Positions 1 through 8,404 are shown, numbered from the stretch's first letter. The stretch: 21,097 nucleotides of DNA from Verrucomicrobia bacterium UBA3761 (GCA_002371135.1 DFGB01000010.1:16941-38037); one strand, 5' to 3'. Numbers and translations: made by a program. The notes: a model not told the origin generated them from the sequence alone.

Positions 1-2
1 CG

Positions 3-956
3 CCCTACTGCACGGGCGAGGTCGGACGCCTCGGCTCCACGGGCCGCCGCGAAATCGGCCACGGCGCACTTGCAGAGCGTTCCATCGCCGAAGTGCTCCC
101 GGACGATTTCCCGTATTCGATCCGCGTCGTGAGCGAAATCATGGGCTCCAACGGCTCGTCGTCGATGGCGTCGATCTGCAACGGCTGCCTCGCGCTCATG
201 GATGCGGGCGTCCCGCTCAAGCGCACGGTCGCAGGCATATCGATAGGCCTCTTCACTAACGCCGACCAGTCGCAGAAGGTGCTCGTCACCGACATCCTCG
301 GCGCCGAAGACCACTGCGGCGACATGGACTTCAAGGTCGGCGGCACCCGCAAGGGCATCACCGGCTTCCAGGTCGACCTCAAGCTGCGCGGTCTGACGTG
401 GGATCTCGTCGAGGGTGCCGTCAAGGCCGCCCACGACGCCCGCCTGAAGATCATCGACTTCATGGAATCCGTCATCCCCGCACCCCGCGCCGAGCTCAAC
501 AAGTACGCGCCGCGGATCGAGGAAATGCAGATTCCCGTCGACAAGATCGGCGCGCTCATCGGTCCCGGCGGCTCGAACATCCGCGCAATCGTAGAAACGA
601 CCGGCGCGCAGATCGATATCGACGACGACGGCAAGGTCTCCATCTTCGCCACGTCCCTCGAATCGATGGAAGCTGCGAAGAAGGCGGTCGGCTCCGTCGC
701 CGCCGAAGCCGAGGAAGGCAAGATCTACGAAGGCACGGTCACCGGCATCAAGGACTTCGGCGCGTTCGTCGAAATCCTCCCCGGCCTCGACGGTCTCTGC
801 CACATCTCCGAGCTCTCCAACCGCCGCGTTCCCAGCGTGGAATCCGTGTGCAAGGTGGGCGACAAGATGATGGTCAAGTGCCTCGCCGTGGATGAACGCG
901 GCCGCATCAAGCTCTCCCGCCGCGCCGCGATGGAAGAGCTCGACCAGAAGGCCTAA
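3..956 (+). CDS. pnp: Polyribonucleotide nucleotidyltransferase (PNPase), C-terminal part
   Basis: Phosphorolytic 3'-5' exoribonuclease of RNA turnover. The gene enters from the left edge, so only the last 317 residues are present and the start is missing. The visible part opens inside the second RNase PH core domain with TGRREIGHGAL. It continues through FPYSIRVVSEI and SSSMASICNG to the catalytic DILGAEDHCGDMDFKVGGT segment, whose aspartates match the known active site. A KH domain follows (IPVDKIGALIGPGGSNIR), then an S1 RNA-binding domain (GKIYEGTVTGIKDFGAFVEI through HISELS). The protein stops about ten residues after the S1 domain, without the long tail seen in some homologues. The reading frame is intact and the assignment is unambiguous. 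The 80-base gap to the next gene holds a CTAGA-rich spacer. Confidence 0.97.
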   Translation, partial: PYCTGEVGRLGSTGRREIGHGALAERSIAEVLPDDFPYSIRVVSEIMGSNGSSSMASICNGCLALMDAGVPLKRTVAGISIGLFTNADQSQKVLVTDILGAEDHCGDMDFKVGGTRKGITGFQVDLKLRGLTWDLVEGAVKAAHDARLKIIDFMESVIPAPRAELNKYAPRIEEMQIPVDKIGALIGPGGSNIRAIVETTGAQIDIDDDGKVSIFATSLESMEAAKKAVGSVAAEAEEGKIYEGTVTGIKDFGAFVEILPGLDGLCHISELSNRRVPSVESVCKVGDKMMVKCLAVDERGRIKLSRRAAMEELDQKA

Positions 957-1036
957 AGGGCTATTGGGGCTGGAATATCTAGAGTCTCTGGAAGCTCCGG
1001 GAAATCTAGAGAATCCAGCCCCGCCCCCAAACGCAA
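957..1036 (+). repeat. CTAGA-rich spacer with a 9-bp inverted repeat
   Basis: The spacer after pnp contains two ATCTAGAG words and related CTGGAA/GGGAAAT words. GGGGCTGGA at 966-974 is exactly complementary to TCCAGCCCC at 1014-1022, giving a 9-bp GC-rich stem with a 39-base loop. No T-run follows, so it is not a convincing intrinsic terminator. It could protect the pnp 3' end or belong to the same spacer family as other gaps in this window. Confidence 0.5.
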
Positions 1037-2554
1037 ATGGCCAAGCATCTTAAAACGCCCCTCTGCCTCTGGGCGGCTGCGTTTGCGGCGACGCTCTGGG
1101 GGTTCAGAGGGATGCTTCTCGACCGGGCGCCCGCGATTTTCCACGCCGTCGAGGAAGATATGTCCTACGCGTGGTACGTGCCTCTTTTTTCGCTTTATGT
1201 CATCTGGTGCGACCGCAAGAAAATACTCGCATCCATTTCTTCTCCCGCTCTTGGCGGGCTCGTTTTTTCTCTGCCGTTCCTCGTCGCCGGCATTCTTGGT
1301 GCGCGAGGCTTGCAGGTGCGCTTTGAAATTCTCGCCTTCTCCGGCATGATGATCGCCCTGCCTTGGATGTTCGCGGGGCGCGAGTGCGCGAAGAAATTCG
1401 TCTTTCCTTCTCTCTTCCTCCTTTTCTGCATCCCGCTCAACACATACCTCGACATCGTGACAGTCCACCTCCGCCTCTTTGCGACATCGGTCGCATTCGC
1501 GGTGCTGAAAGGCTTTGGCGCCGAAGTGGTCAAGGTAGGGACGATGGTCGGCGCGGCGGACGGATCGTTCTCGATCGACGTCGCCGCCCCGTGCAGCGGC
1601 CTCAGGTCGATATTCGCGCTCATGGCCCTCACGGCAGGCTATGCGTATTTCAACCAGCCCACGTGGTTCAGACGCGCTCTACTCTTCTCGCTTTCCATCC
1701 CGATCGCCATCCTCGGCAACGTGATGCGCATTCTCACGATCTGCCTCGTGGCGCAGTATGCAGACGAAGAATTCGCTACGGGCTTCTACCACGACTACTC
1801 CGGCTACGTCGTATTCATCGTCGCAATCATGCTGATGATTTCGGCGGGCGAATTGATAAGCCGCTGCGCAAAAAAGTTTGCGCCAACGAAAACGGTCGAG
1901 CGCAAAGAACAGGCCGCCGCGCCCGCCCCGCCCCCGCACCCCTGCTCGCCGGCCAAAGGGATAATCATCCCGATTATCGCTTTCGCGCTAGTCCTCGCCT
2001 CGATGTGCTACCAGTCCGCCACGCCCGATGTGACCATCACCGAGCCGCCGGCCATCGCGCTGCCTGAAATGGAGGGCTACTCCTCCGTCTCCCTCGATCC
2101 CAGCGAATCCGAATTGACCGTCCTCCCGCCAGACACGGCCTTCCGCAAAAAACTCTACACGAGTTTCTCCGGACAGACCGTACAGGTGAACGCCGTCATA
2201 GGCGGCAAGAGCAAGAGCTCCATCCACCGCCCGGAACTCTGTCTCCCGTCGCAAGGCTTCCTCATGACCAACTCCCGCACTGTCGATGTGAACGGCACAG
2301 AGTGGCGCTTTATCACCGTCAAGACGAACATGGGCGACGAAATCGGCTTTGCGTACACGTTCTTCAACCAGGACGGCTACCGCACCGTCTCGCACATGAA
2401 GCGCATCTTCCGCGACATACTCGACCGCACGCTTCACAACCGCATCGACCGCTGGGTGATGATAACCATCAACTCCTCCCGCACCGAAGAGGCCTTCATG
2501 CGCACCATGGCCGAGACCTTCAGCCCGGAGAAATTGGCGGAAAGCGGGAAATAA
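1037..2554 (+). CDS. Exosortase fused to an EpsI (DUF3485) domain
   Basis: Predicted membrane transpeptidase that cleaves and processes secreted proteins carrying PEP-CTERM-like sorting tails, usually tied to exopolysaccharide export. Residues 1-280 form a multi-pass exosortase core. The catalytic triad is visible: Cys186 in APCSGLRS, Arg231 in GNVMRI and His252 in YHDYSGYVVF. A proline- and alanine-rich linker (about 288-307) and one more membrane segment (about 308-324) lead to an EpsI domain with the signature HRPELCLPSQGF at 397-408 and a conserved tail ending near WVMITI. Such fusions are known in exosortase families. I chose the ATG at 1037 because the first membrane helix follows at once, but no Shine-Dalgarno is visible. 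The neighbouring glycan initiator supports a role in surface polymer or protein display. No candidate substrate with a sorting tail is in this window. Confidence 0.92.
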   Translation: MAKHLKTPLCLWAAAFAATLWGFRGMLLDRAPAIFHAVEEDMSYAWYVPLFSLYVIWCDRKKILASISSPALGGLVFSLPFLVAGILGARGLQVRFEILAFSGMMIALPWMFAGRECAKKFVFPSLFLLFCIPLNTYLDIVTVHLRLFATSVAFAVLKGFGAEVVKVGTMVGAADGSFSIDVAAPCSGLRSIFALMALTAGYAYFNQPTWFRRALLFSLSIPIAILGNVMRILTICLVAQYADEEFATGFYHDYSGYVVFIVAIMLMISAGELISRCAKKFAPTKTVERKEQAAAPAPPPHPCSPAKGIIIPIIAFALVLASMCYQSATPDVTITEPPAIALPEMEGYSSVSLDPSESELTVLPPDTAFRKKLYTSFSGQTVQVNAVIGGKSKSSIHRPELCLPSQGFLMTNSRTVDVNGTEWRFITVKTNMGDEIGFAYTFFNQDGYRTVSHMKRIFRDILDRTLHNRIDRWVMITINSSRTEEAFMRTMAETFSPEKLAESGK

Positions 2555-2589
2555 TCTGGAACATCTAGGACAAACTTCCAAAGCGGCAT
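2555..2589 (+). repeat. Short CTAGGA/CTGGAA spacer
   Basis: The 35-base gap between the exosortase and the glycan-initiator gene contains CTGGAACATCTAGGAC. It resembles the CTAGA-containing gaps at 957-1036, 6401-6429, 7309-7323, 9588-9633 and 13181-13224. No ribosome binding site is visible before the ATG at 2590. Confidence 0.4.
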
Positions 2590-4479
2590 ATGACCTCCCT
2601 CCTTCCATACCTCATCGCTTTTGCGTCGGCGTTCGCCCTGACGTACATACTGACGCCGATCGTCAGGGAAACGAACCGCCGCCTCGGCATGGTGGACAAG
2701 CCCGGCGAGCGGCGCATCAACAAGACTCCCATCCCGCGCGGCGGCGGCGTGGCGCTGATGGTCGGCGTGATCGCATCGCTCGCGGCAATGACGCTTTTGA
2801 CGGATTTTTCGCCGTTCGGGGACGCGGTCTGGGCCGGTGCGCGTTTCTGGAAGATAGCCGCCCTCTCCGTCCTCATCAGCCTCCTCGGCCTCGCCGACGA
2901 CAAATTCTCGTTGCCGCCGAAGGTCAAACTCGCCGGCCAGCTCGTCATAGCGGCATTGGCGTGGCTTTGGGCGGACCTCGGCTTCAGGACGCTTTGGCCC
3001 GATCTTCCCGCCTGGCTTGATTGCATCATGACCGTGTTCTGGATTGCAGGCGCCGTCAATGCGTTCAATCTGATTGACGGCCTCGACGGTCTCGCCTCGG
3101 GCCTCGCACTCATCGCGACGCTTGGCATGGGCGGGGCGCTGTGCATGACCGGCCACGGCGCGAGCATCTTCTTCCACTGCGCGTTTGCGGGCGGACTGCT
3201 CGCATTCCTGCGCTACAACTACCACCCCGCGAGCGTGTTTCTGGGCGATTCCGGCTCGATGTTCATCGGCTTCATACTCTCCGTCCTCGCGCTTGCGGCG
3301 CAGACGCCAAACTCGTTCCTCATATCGGTCGGCGTTCCTCTGCTTGCGATGGGCGTGCCGATTTTCGATACGGGCCTTGCAATCATCCGCCGCTCGATTC
3401 GCCGCCAACTCAACATCCGCACGTCAAGCGGCGGCAAGAGTAGCGGCGAAGTGATGACGGCCGACTCCGACCACCTCCATCACCGCATTCTGCGCGCCGC
3501 AGCGTCAAACCAGCGCAAGGCCGCGTGGACGCTCTACATCATCGCGCTGTGCTGCGTAGTGGTGGGGCTCGTGGGGATGACGTTCAAATCGCGCGCAGGC
3601 GGGCTGTGGCTCTTCGCCGTCGCCGCCGCCTCGGTCGTCATATTCAAGGATGTCGCACGCGTCGAACTCTTCGACGCCGGGCGCCTTCTCAACTCGGTCG
3701 TGCGCGACCGCGCCAAGGGCTCGCGCAGGAAAATCGCCCGCCTCGCAGTCCCCTTCTACGTCGCATTCGACGTCGCGGCGCTCGTCGCCGTGTTCTTCGT
3801 CTGCTCGTGGGCGATGAACCTGCCCATAGCCCGCGCGACTCTGCGCGTGACGATGCCCATCCGCGTAATCTCCATCTTCACGTGTCTCGTCTTCTTCAAG
3901 GCCTACTCGACCGTCTGGTCGCGGGCGATGACTTCCAACTATGTTCGCATCCTCCTCGCCTGCCTCTTTGGCGGGGCGATCGGCGGCGGCCTCATATACT
4001 ACCTGCCGCCGCAGTTCCATGCGAACAACGCGCCGATGACGCTTCTCTACGTCTCCACGAGCGCCGTCGTGATCGCATTCATACGCCTCCTCCGCGGCAT
4101 CGTGCGCGATACATTCTACGCCATCGACTGTTCGCGCCTCAAAGGACGCAAGGACGTCTCGCGCGTCCTCGTCTACGGTTGCGGCCTTCGCTACCGCGCG
4201 TTCCGCCGCGAACTCGTGCGCTCGGTCTCCTCGAACGACCGCATCATCGTGGGGCTTCTCGACGACGACATACTCCTGCGCGGCCACTACATCGGCGGTC
4301 TGCAAGTCTTGGGCACGCTCGCGCAGGCGCCTGAAATAATCAACGCCGTCAACGCCGATGCGATCGTCATCGCATGCGAAGTCAAGCCCGAATGGATGAA
4401 AATCATAAAGGATACGCTCAAGCCGTGCGGCGTCAAAATCACCCACTTCACCTTCAGCGAAAAGGAGATTCAACAATGA
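2590..4479 (+). CDS. WecA/TagO-like phosphoglycosyltransferase fused to a FlaA1/CapD-type N-terminal half
   Basis: Residues 1 to about 330 are a polyprenyl-phosphate sugar-1-phosphate transferase of the MraY/WecA superfamily, which loads the first sugar onto the lipid carrier at the inner membrane. Seen motifs are GLADD with Asp103-Asp104, NAFNLIDGLDGLASG (158-171), the cytoplasmic-loop motif FLGDSGS (217-223) and the sugar-recognition motif DSDHLHHR (292-299). About 300 further residues follow. Four hydrophobic segments (about 388-406, 424-440, 452-472, 482-502) include AYSTVWSRAMTSNYVRIL, which resembles the LYRGLWRY-type region of FlaA1/CapD proteins. A Rossmann-like domain comes next (RVLVYGCGLRYRAF, then VGLLDDD and LQVLGTL), as in CoA_binding_3. 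The catalytic epimerase domain expected after it is absent. Translation is coupled to the next gene by an ATGA overlap. Transferase identity is secure; the role of the tail is unknown. Confidence 0.9.
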   Translation: MTSLLPYLIAFASAFALTYILTPIVRETNRRLGMVDKPGERRINKTPIPRGGGVALMVGVIASLAAMTLLTDFSPFGDAVWAGARFWKIAALSVLISLLGLADDKFSLPPKVKLAGQLVIAALAWLWADLGFRTLWPDLPAWLDCIMTVFWIAGAVNAFNLIDGLDGLASGLALIATLGMGGALCMTGHGASIFFHCAFAGGLLAFLRYNYHPASVFLGDSGSMFIGFILSVLALAAQTPNSFLISVGVPLLAMGVPIFDTGLAIIRRSIRRQLNIRTSSGGKSSGEVMTADSDHLHHRILRAAASNQRKAAWTLYIIALCCVVVGLVGMTFKSRAGGLWLFAVAAASVVIFKDVARVELFDAGRLLNSVVRDRAKGSRRKIARLAVPFYVAFDVAALVAVFFVCSWAMNLPIARATLRVTMPIRVISIFTCLVFFKAYSTVWSRAMTSNYVRILLACLFGGAIGGGLIYYLPPQFHANNAPMTLLYVSTSAVVIAFIRLLRGIVRDTFYAIDCSRLKGRKDVSRVLVYGCGLRYRAFRRELVRSVSSNDRIIVGLLDDDILLRGHYIGGLQVLGTLAQAPEIINAVNADAIVIACEVKPEWMKIIKDTLKPCGVKITHFTFSEKEIQQ

Positions 4480-5774
4480 GCGCCGCTTTCACAAAGGACG
4501 ACGTCTTCGCATTCCACCACGGCGGCAAGGTCGGCGTCCGCCTGCCAAAGCCCCTGAAGACGCAACACGACCTGACTCTCGCCTACACGCCAGGCGTGGC
4601 GCTCGCAGTCAAGGAAATCGCCGCGCGGCCGGCCTCGGTCTACGACATCACGGCCAAGCGCAACCTGGTGGCCGTCGTCTCCGACGGCACTGCGATACTC
4701 GGGCTTGGCGACCTCGGCGCCGCCGCGTCCATCCCTGTGATGGAGGGCAAGGCGGTCCTCTTCAAATCTTTTGCGGACGTCGACGCGTGGCCCGTCCCGC
4801 TCGGCTGCTGCCGCATCGGCGGCAAGGATACAGGCAAGACCGACCCCGAGCGCGTCATCGCCGCAGTCAAGGCGATCGCGCCACAGTACGCTGGCATCAA
4901 CCTCGAAGACATCGCCTCTCCCGCATGCTTTGAAATCGAAGATCGCCTCGACGCCGAGCTCGACATACCCGTCTTCCACGACGACCAGTGGGGAACGGCG
5001 GTAATCGCGACGGCGGGCGTGATGAATTTTGCATTCATCAAAGGGAAGGCGCTGGGCGAACTCAAAATCGTCATCAACGGCGCCGGCGCCGCCGGCACGC
5101 GCATCGCCGACATGCTCAAGGCCGCGGGCGTCCTCGACATCACGATGTTCGATATCAACGGGGTTCTGGCGACATCGCGCACCGACCTCTCGCGGCAGAA
5201 CGCCGTCCACGCCCGCGACGTTCCCGCCTCCCTGACGCGGCGCGAAGCGATGACTGGCGCGGACGTCTTCATCGGCGTCTCGGCCGCGAACGTCCTGAGC
5301 GGCGACGACGTGCTCGCGATGGGCGAATTCCCTGCCATTTTCGCGATGGCGAACCCAGACCCGGAGATAACGCCAGAGGCCGTCGCAGAAGCGATGCAGG
5401 GCCGCAAGTATGTGATGGTGACGGGCCGCAGCGACTACCCAAACCAGATAAACAACGTCCTCGGCTTCCCGTATCTTTTCCGCGGCGCACTCGACGTGCG
5501 CGCGACGACGATCAACAAGGAGATGAAGGTTGCAGCGTCGAACGCGCTCGCGATGCTCGCTCGCAAACCTGTCACGCCCGAAGTCACGGCGCTCTATCCC
5601 GCGGAAAAGCTCGAGTTCGGCCCGGGCTACATCATACCCAAGCCGTTCGACCGCCGTCTCTTCGTCGAAGTCTCCTTCGCAGTCGCCAAAGCGGCGATGG
5701 AGTCTGGCGTCGCACGCGCGCCTCGCGACCTCGAAGAATACCGCAAGGAGCTCGAATGCAGGGCAAATTCATAA
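4476..5774 (+). CDS. NAD(P)-dependent malic enzyme, short form
   Basis: Oxidatively decarboxylates malate to pyruvate and yields NAD(P)H. The product is 432 residues, the size of the short bacterial form without a C-terminal phosphotransacetylase-like domain. The malic domain shows LAYTPGVA with Tyr37, GKAVLFK (91-97) and the metal-binding INLEDIASP (Glu144-Asp145) and FHDDQWGT (Asp169-Asp170). The nucleotide domain has NGAGAAGTRIADML (201-214). NAD versus NADP preference cannot be read with confidence. The start at 4476 is supported by a good AAAGGAG Shine-Dalgarno at 4461-4467 and a four-base ATGA overlap with the preceding gene; a longer in-frame upstream reading runs into that gene and is not needed. 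The gene overlaps tmk by 19 bases, so all three are probably co-transcribed. Confidence 0.95.
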   Translation: MSAAFTKDDVFAFHHGGKVGVRLPKPLKTQHDLTLAYTPGVALAVKEIAARPASVYDITAKRNLVAVVSDGTAILGLGDLGAAASIPVMEGKAVLFKSFADVDAWPVPLGCCRIGGKDTGKTDPERVIAAVKAIAPQYAGINLEDIASPACFEIEDRLDAELDIPVFHDDQWGTAVIATAGVMNFAFIKGKALGELKIVINGAGAAGTRIADMLKAAGVLDITMFDINGVLATSRTDLSRQNAVHARDVPASLTRREAMTGADVFIGVSAANVLSGDDVLAMGEFPAIFAMANPDPEITPEAVAEAMQGRKYVMVTGRSDYPNQINNVLGFPYLFRGALDVRATTINKEMKVAASNALAMLARKPVTPEVTALYPAEKLEFGPGYIIPKPFDRRLFVEVSFAVAKAAMESGVARAPRDLEEYRKELECRANS

Positions 5775-6400
5775 CGCTTGAAGGCGGCGAGGGCGTCGGC
5801 AAATCGACACAGGCGCGCCGCATCAAGGAGGAGCTTGGCCGCCGCGGCATCGAGGTCGTCCTCGTGCGCGAGCCGGGCGGCACCCCGCTCGCAGAGGAAA
5901 TCCGCCGCCTCCTCAAGGACTACGCCGACGACGCTCCCAACGCCCGCGCGGAACTCCTGCTCTTCCTCGCCTCACGCGCGCAACTCGTAGAAAACGTCGT
6001 CAAGCCCGCCCTCGCGGCCGGCAAGTGGGTGGTGTGCGACCGCTTTTCCGACTCCACAATCGCATACCAAGGCTACGGCCGCGGCCTCGACGTCGACGCC
6101 ATCCGCCGCCTCGACGCATTCGCGCGCGGCGGCCTCTCGCCGGACCTCACGCTCCTCTTCACCGTAGACGCACAGGAAGCCTTGCGCCGAAGACGCGGCC
6201 GCGAAATCGCAACCGCCACCTCCGCCGACCGCTTCGAAAGCGCAGGCGACGATTTCCACGCGCGCCTCGAACGCGGCTTCGACGCCATTGCCGCCGCCGA
6301 GCCAGAGCGCGTGAAGCGCATCGACGCCTCCGGCTCTCCGGACGACGTCTGGGCCAAAGTGGCCAAAGAAATTTTCGATTTGCGATTTTTCGATTTTTAG
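5756..6400 (+). CDS. tmk: Thymidylate kinase
   Basis: Phosphorylates dTMP to dTDP with ATP in the cytoplasm, an essential step of dTTP supply. The 214-residue product has the P-loop GGEGVGKST (10-18), the REPGGTPLAEEIR segment (38-50), the DRF motif at 95-97 followed by SDSTIAYQG, and a lid region with ADRFES (147-152). The start at 5756 lies inside the end of the malic enzyme gene and is preceded by AAGGAG at a suitable distance. The last nine residues (IFDLRFFDF) and the TAG stop are encoded by a GATTT-type tandem repeat that continues into the spacer. The C-terminal tail therefore appears to be repeat-derived rather than conserved sequence. Confidence 0.96.
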   Translation: MQGKFITLEGGEGVGKSTQARRIKEELGRRGIEVVLVREPGGTPLAEEIRRLLKDYADDAPNARAELLLFLASRAQLVENVVKPALAAGKWVVCDRFSDSTIAYQGYGRGLDVDAIRRLDAFARGGLSPDLTLLFTVDAQEALRRRRGREIATATSADRFESAGDDFHARLERGFDAIAAAEPERVKRIDASGSPDDVWAKVAKEIFDLRFFDF

Positions 6401-6429
6401 ATTTGAATGGGACATCTAGAATATCTCTC
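6373..6429 (+). repeat. GATTTNC short tandem repeat across the tmk stop, then a CTAGA spacer
   Basis: From 6373 the sequence is a run of GATTTGC/GATTTTTC words, with TCGATTT recurring, that covers the end of tmk, its stop at 6398-6400 and a few bases beyond. It is followed by GACATCTAGAATATC before mscS. The same GATTT heptamer family recurs at 11991-12025, 18852-18872 and 18929-18950. Its reverse complement precedes murG and pfp. Confidence 0.8.
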
Positions 6430-7308
6430 ATGGAAACAAACATCGTAGACAAGCTTTCGACAGGCTGGCAGGGCCAGGTCGCAGAAGGACGCGAAACCAT
6501 CGACCAGTCGCTCGCATGGCTCTCCGACAAGGGCGTCGACTTCCTCTTCAACGCCGTCATCGCCCTGGCGATGCTGCTCCTCGGGGCTCTCGCGATCCGC
6601 CTCATCGAAAAACTCGTGCGCAAGGCCCTGACGCGCAACGGCAAAAAGAAAACTCTCTTCACCGACTTCGTCTCGTCCGTGACCGTCAAGGGGTGCTGGG
6701 CGGTGCTGACGATAATGGTCCTCGGGCGGCTTGGCGTCAACGTCGCGCCGCTTATCGCAGGGCTTGGCGTGACGGGCTTCATCCTCGGCTTTGCATTCCA
6801 GGAATCGCTAGGCAATCTCGCCTCGGGCATGATGATCGCCATCAATGAACCGTTCAAGGTCGGCGATTTCGTCGAAATTGCAGGCTTTGCCGGGACGGTG
6901 AACGAGGTCAACATGATGGCAACTGTGCTCGCAACGGGCGACAACAAGAAAATCGTCGTCCCCAACAAAAGCGCATGGGGCTCGCCTATCGTGAACTACT
7001 CGGCGCTCGGCAAACGTCGCGTCGACCTCACCGTGGGCATATCGTATGGCAGCGACATCACAAAGGCGATTGAAATCGCGACGCGAACCGTCTCCGCCAT
7101 TCCCGGCGTACTCGCCGAGCCCGCGCTGCGCGTGGCGACGTCTTCGCTCGACGACAGCGCAGTCACGCTCGTCGTGCGCCCGTGGGTGAACGGCGCCGAC
7201 TACTGGACGGTCCACGCCGCCGCGCTCAAGGCCGTCAAGGAGGCGTTCGACCGCGAAGGCATCTCCATCCCCTTCCCGCAACTCGATGTGCATGTGGACA
7301 AGGCCTGA
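6430..7308 (+). CDS. Small-conductance mechanosensitive channel (MscS family)
   Basis: Inner-membrane tension-gated channel that releases solutes on hypo-osmotic shock. At 292 residues it is close to the classical MscS length. There are three membrane segments: about 35-60, 80-101, and a pore helix at about 105-139 with the small-residue pattern GVTGFILGFAFQESLGNLASG. The MscS beta domain follows directly with PFKVGDFVEIAGFAGTV and VVPNK (176-180). I chose the ATG at 6430; no Shine-Dalgarno is visible and the upstream bases are repeat spacer. The gene converges with the minus-strand methyltransferase with only 12 bases between stop codons. Confidence 0.93.
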   Translation: METNIVDKLSTGWQGQVAEGRETIDQSLAWLSDKGVDFLFNAVIALAMLLLGALAIRLIEKLVRKALTRNGKKKTLFTDFVSSVTVKGCWAVLTIMVLGRLGVNVAPLIAGLGVTGFILGFAFQESLGNLASGMMIAINEPFKVGDFVEIAGFAGTVNEVNMMATVLATGDNKKIVVPNKSAWGSPIVNYSALGKRRVDLTVGISYGSDITKAIEIATRTVSAIPGVLAEPALRVATSSLDDSAVTLVVRPWVNGADYWTVHAAALKAVKEAFDREGISIPFPQLDVHVDKA

Positions 7309-7325
7309 GTCCTGGATGTCCTAGA
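7309..7325. repeat. Convergent gap of GTCCT/CTAGATGTCC words
   Basis: The tiny gap between the mscS stop and the methyltransferase stop consists of repeated TCCTGGATG and TCCTAGATG words. It overlaps the last bases of the methyltransferase gene. There is no hairpin with a T-run on either strand, so no terminator is proposed. Confidence 0.35.
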
Positions 7326-8394
7326 TGTCCTTTTCAACGAGGAACAAGTATTCTTGATGGCCGGAGGCGTCGCGTTTCCAATCGCCGGTCCAGGACATGG
7401 ACGACATGACGTGGGAGCGATAGTCAATCGAGACTGCCTGGAGGAGGCGCCCGTGGGAGGCGATCGAATCCAATAGTTCCTCGCGGGTGGCGCGGCCGCC
7501 GGAGCTGTATGAAAGCAGGATGAAAGGCGCATCGGTCTTGCCGAGAAGTTCGTCAATGGCCGAGATCGCGACAAAGCGGCCGTCTTCTCCGCGCCGGAAG
7601 TCCTCGAACACGGAACCGCACTCGACATCGCGCGAATCCACGCGCCGCGCCGCTTTGCCGAAGACTTCGGGTTTGTCGTTCAGCACCACCGATTTCCAGA
7701 TATGGTAATACGCGCCGTATCTGACGCGGCTGGGGGGCATCTTCTCGTTGTTCGAGCCGTAGGGCGGGTCGAAGTAGGCAAGGTCGAACGAACGGCCTCG
7801 TATCGCGTCGAACACGTCGCCCCTGAGCACGGTATGGCGGGCGGAGTCGGTCGCAAAACGGCGCGGCAGGCGCAGTGTCAGGGGTTTATAGCTCCTGCGC
7901 GACCAATGCTTGAGGTAGGAAACGTAGTGGCCGAGGGTGGAGTCCACCGCGTCCATGGCGAGCATGAGGCTTGAAAGCAGAACGGACGTGTCGGTCTTGT
8001 CGAGGCGGAAAGAATCGATGCGCTCGCGTACGGCGTCGATTTTCATGGCGTTCCGGCGCTGGAACGGTTTTTTGCACCCATCCGCCCCTTCGCCGCCGTA
8101 GTTCGCCGCGAACCACCCCTCGACGCCTTCGAGCGCATTGAGTTCGTCGATGAGCGGCGCGTAGAAGGAGTCGGGCTTGGCGGACTTGAGGTAGCAGAGC
8201 GCGAAGGCCTCCGACCAGTGGGCGACGTCGTTAGACGTGACGGCAAAGCCCATTTGCGCGAACGCCTGCGAGACACGCGTCGTGCCGGAGAAGCCGTCCA
8301 GCACGCTCGTAAATCCACGATCGCGGACGATTTGCTCGATATATGGCAGAAGTCTCAGTTTCGACCCTGCGTATTTTACTCCTTCTGTTTCCAC
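7321..8394 (-). CDS. DNA adenine methyltransferase, D12 class, probably orphan
   Basis: Predicted N6-adenine DNA methyltransferase using S-adenosylmethionine. Numbered from the GTG at 8394 (357 residues), it shows the N-terminal KYAGSK motif (7-12), the SAM-binding DGFSGTTRVS (33-42) and the catalytic DPPY (209-212) in FDLAYFDPPYGS. This motif order is that of the D12/Dam-like group. A TTG at 8403 would add three residues. A perfect TATAAT at 8410-8405 would place the transcript start downstream of that TTG, so I prefer GTG; the mRNA would then have almost no leader. It is the only minus-strand gene here and no restriction endonuclease is adjacent. It may be a regulatory orphan or a remnant of a restriction-modification system. 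The target sequence cannot be read from the protein. Confidence 0.88.
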   Translation of the reverse strand: METEGVKYAGSKLRLLPYIEQIVRDRGFTSVLDGFSGTTRVSQAFAQMGFAVTSNDVAHWSEAFALCYLKSAKPDSFYAPLIDELNALEGVEGWFAANYGGEGADGCKKPFQRRNAMKIDAVRERIDSFRLDKTDTSVLLSSLMLAMDAVDSTLGHYVSYLKHWSRRSYKPLTLRLPRRFATDSARHTVLRGDVFDAIRGRSFDLAYFDPPYGSNNEKMPPSRVRYGAYYHIWKSVVLNDKPEVFGKAARRVDSRDVECGSVFEDFRRGEDGRFVAISAIDELLGKTDAPFILLSYSSGGRATREELLDSIASHGRLLQAVSIDYRSHVMSSMSWTGDWKRDASGHQEYLFLVEKDI

Positions 8395-8404
8395 AACACG
8401 CAAT

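Noticed and set aside
4374..4475. Upstream in-frame extension of the malic enzyme
   Set aside because: It lies in the end of the preceding gene, has no family similarity, and a strong Shine-Dalgarno marks the ATG at 4476.
2434..4476. Two long minus-strand frames opposite the WecA-like gene (2434-3408 and 3505-4476)
   Set aside because: Their translations are charged, His/Asp/Glu/Arg-rich and lack motifs, while the plus strand encodes a clear membrane transferase with conserved motifs.
7321..8403. Complete restriction-modification system
   Set aside because: No endonuclease or specificity gene is adjacent; both neighbours are housekeeping or transport genes.
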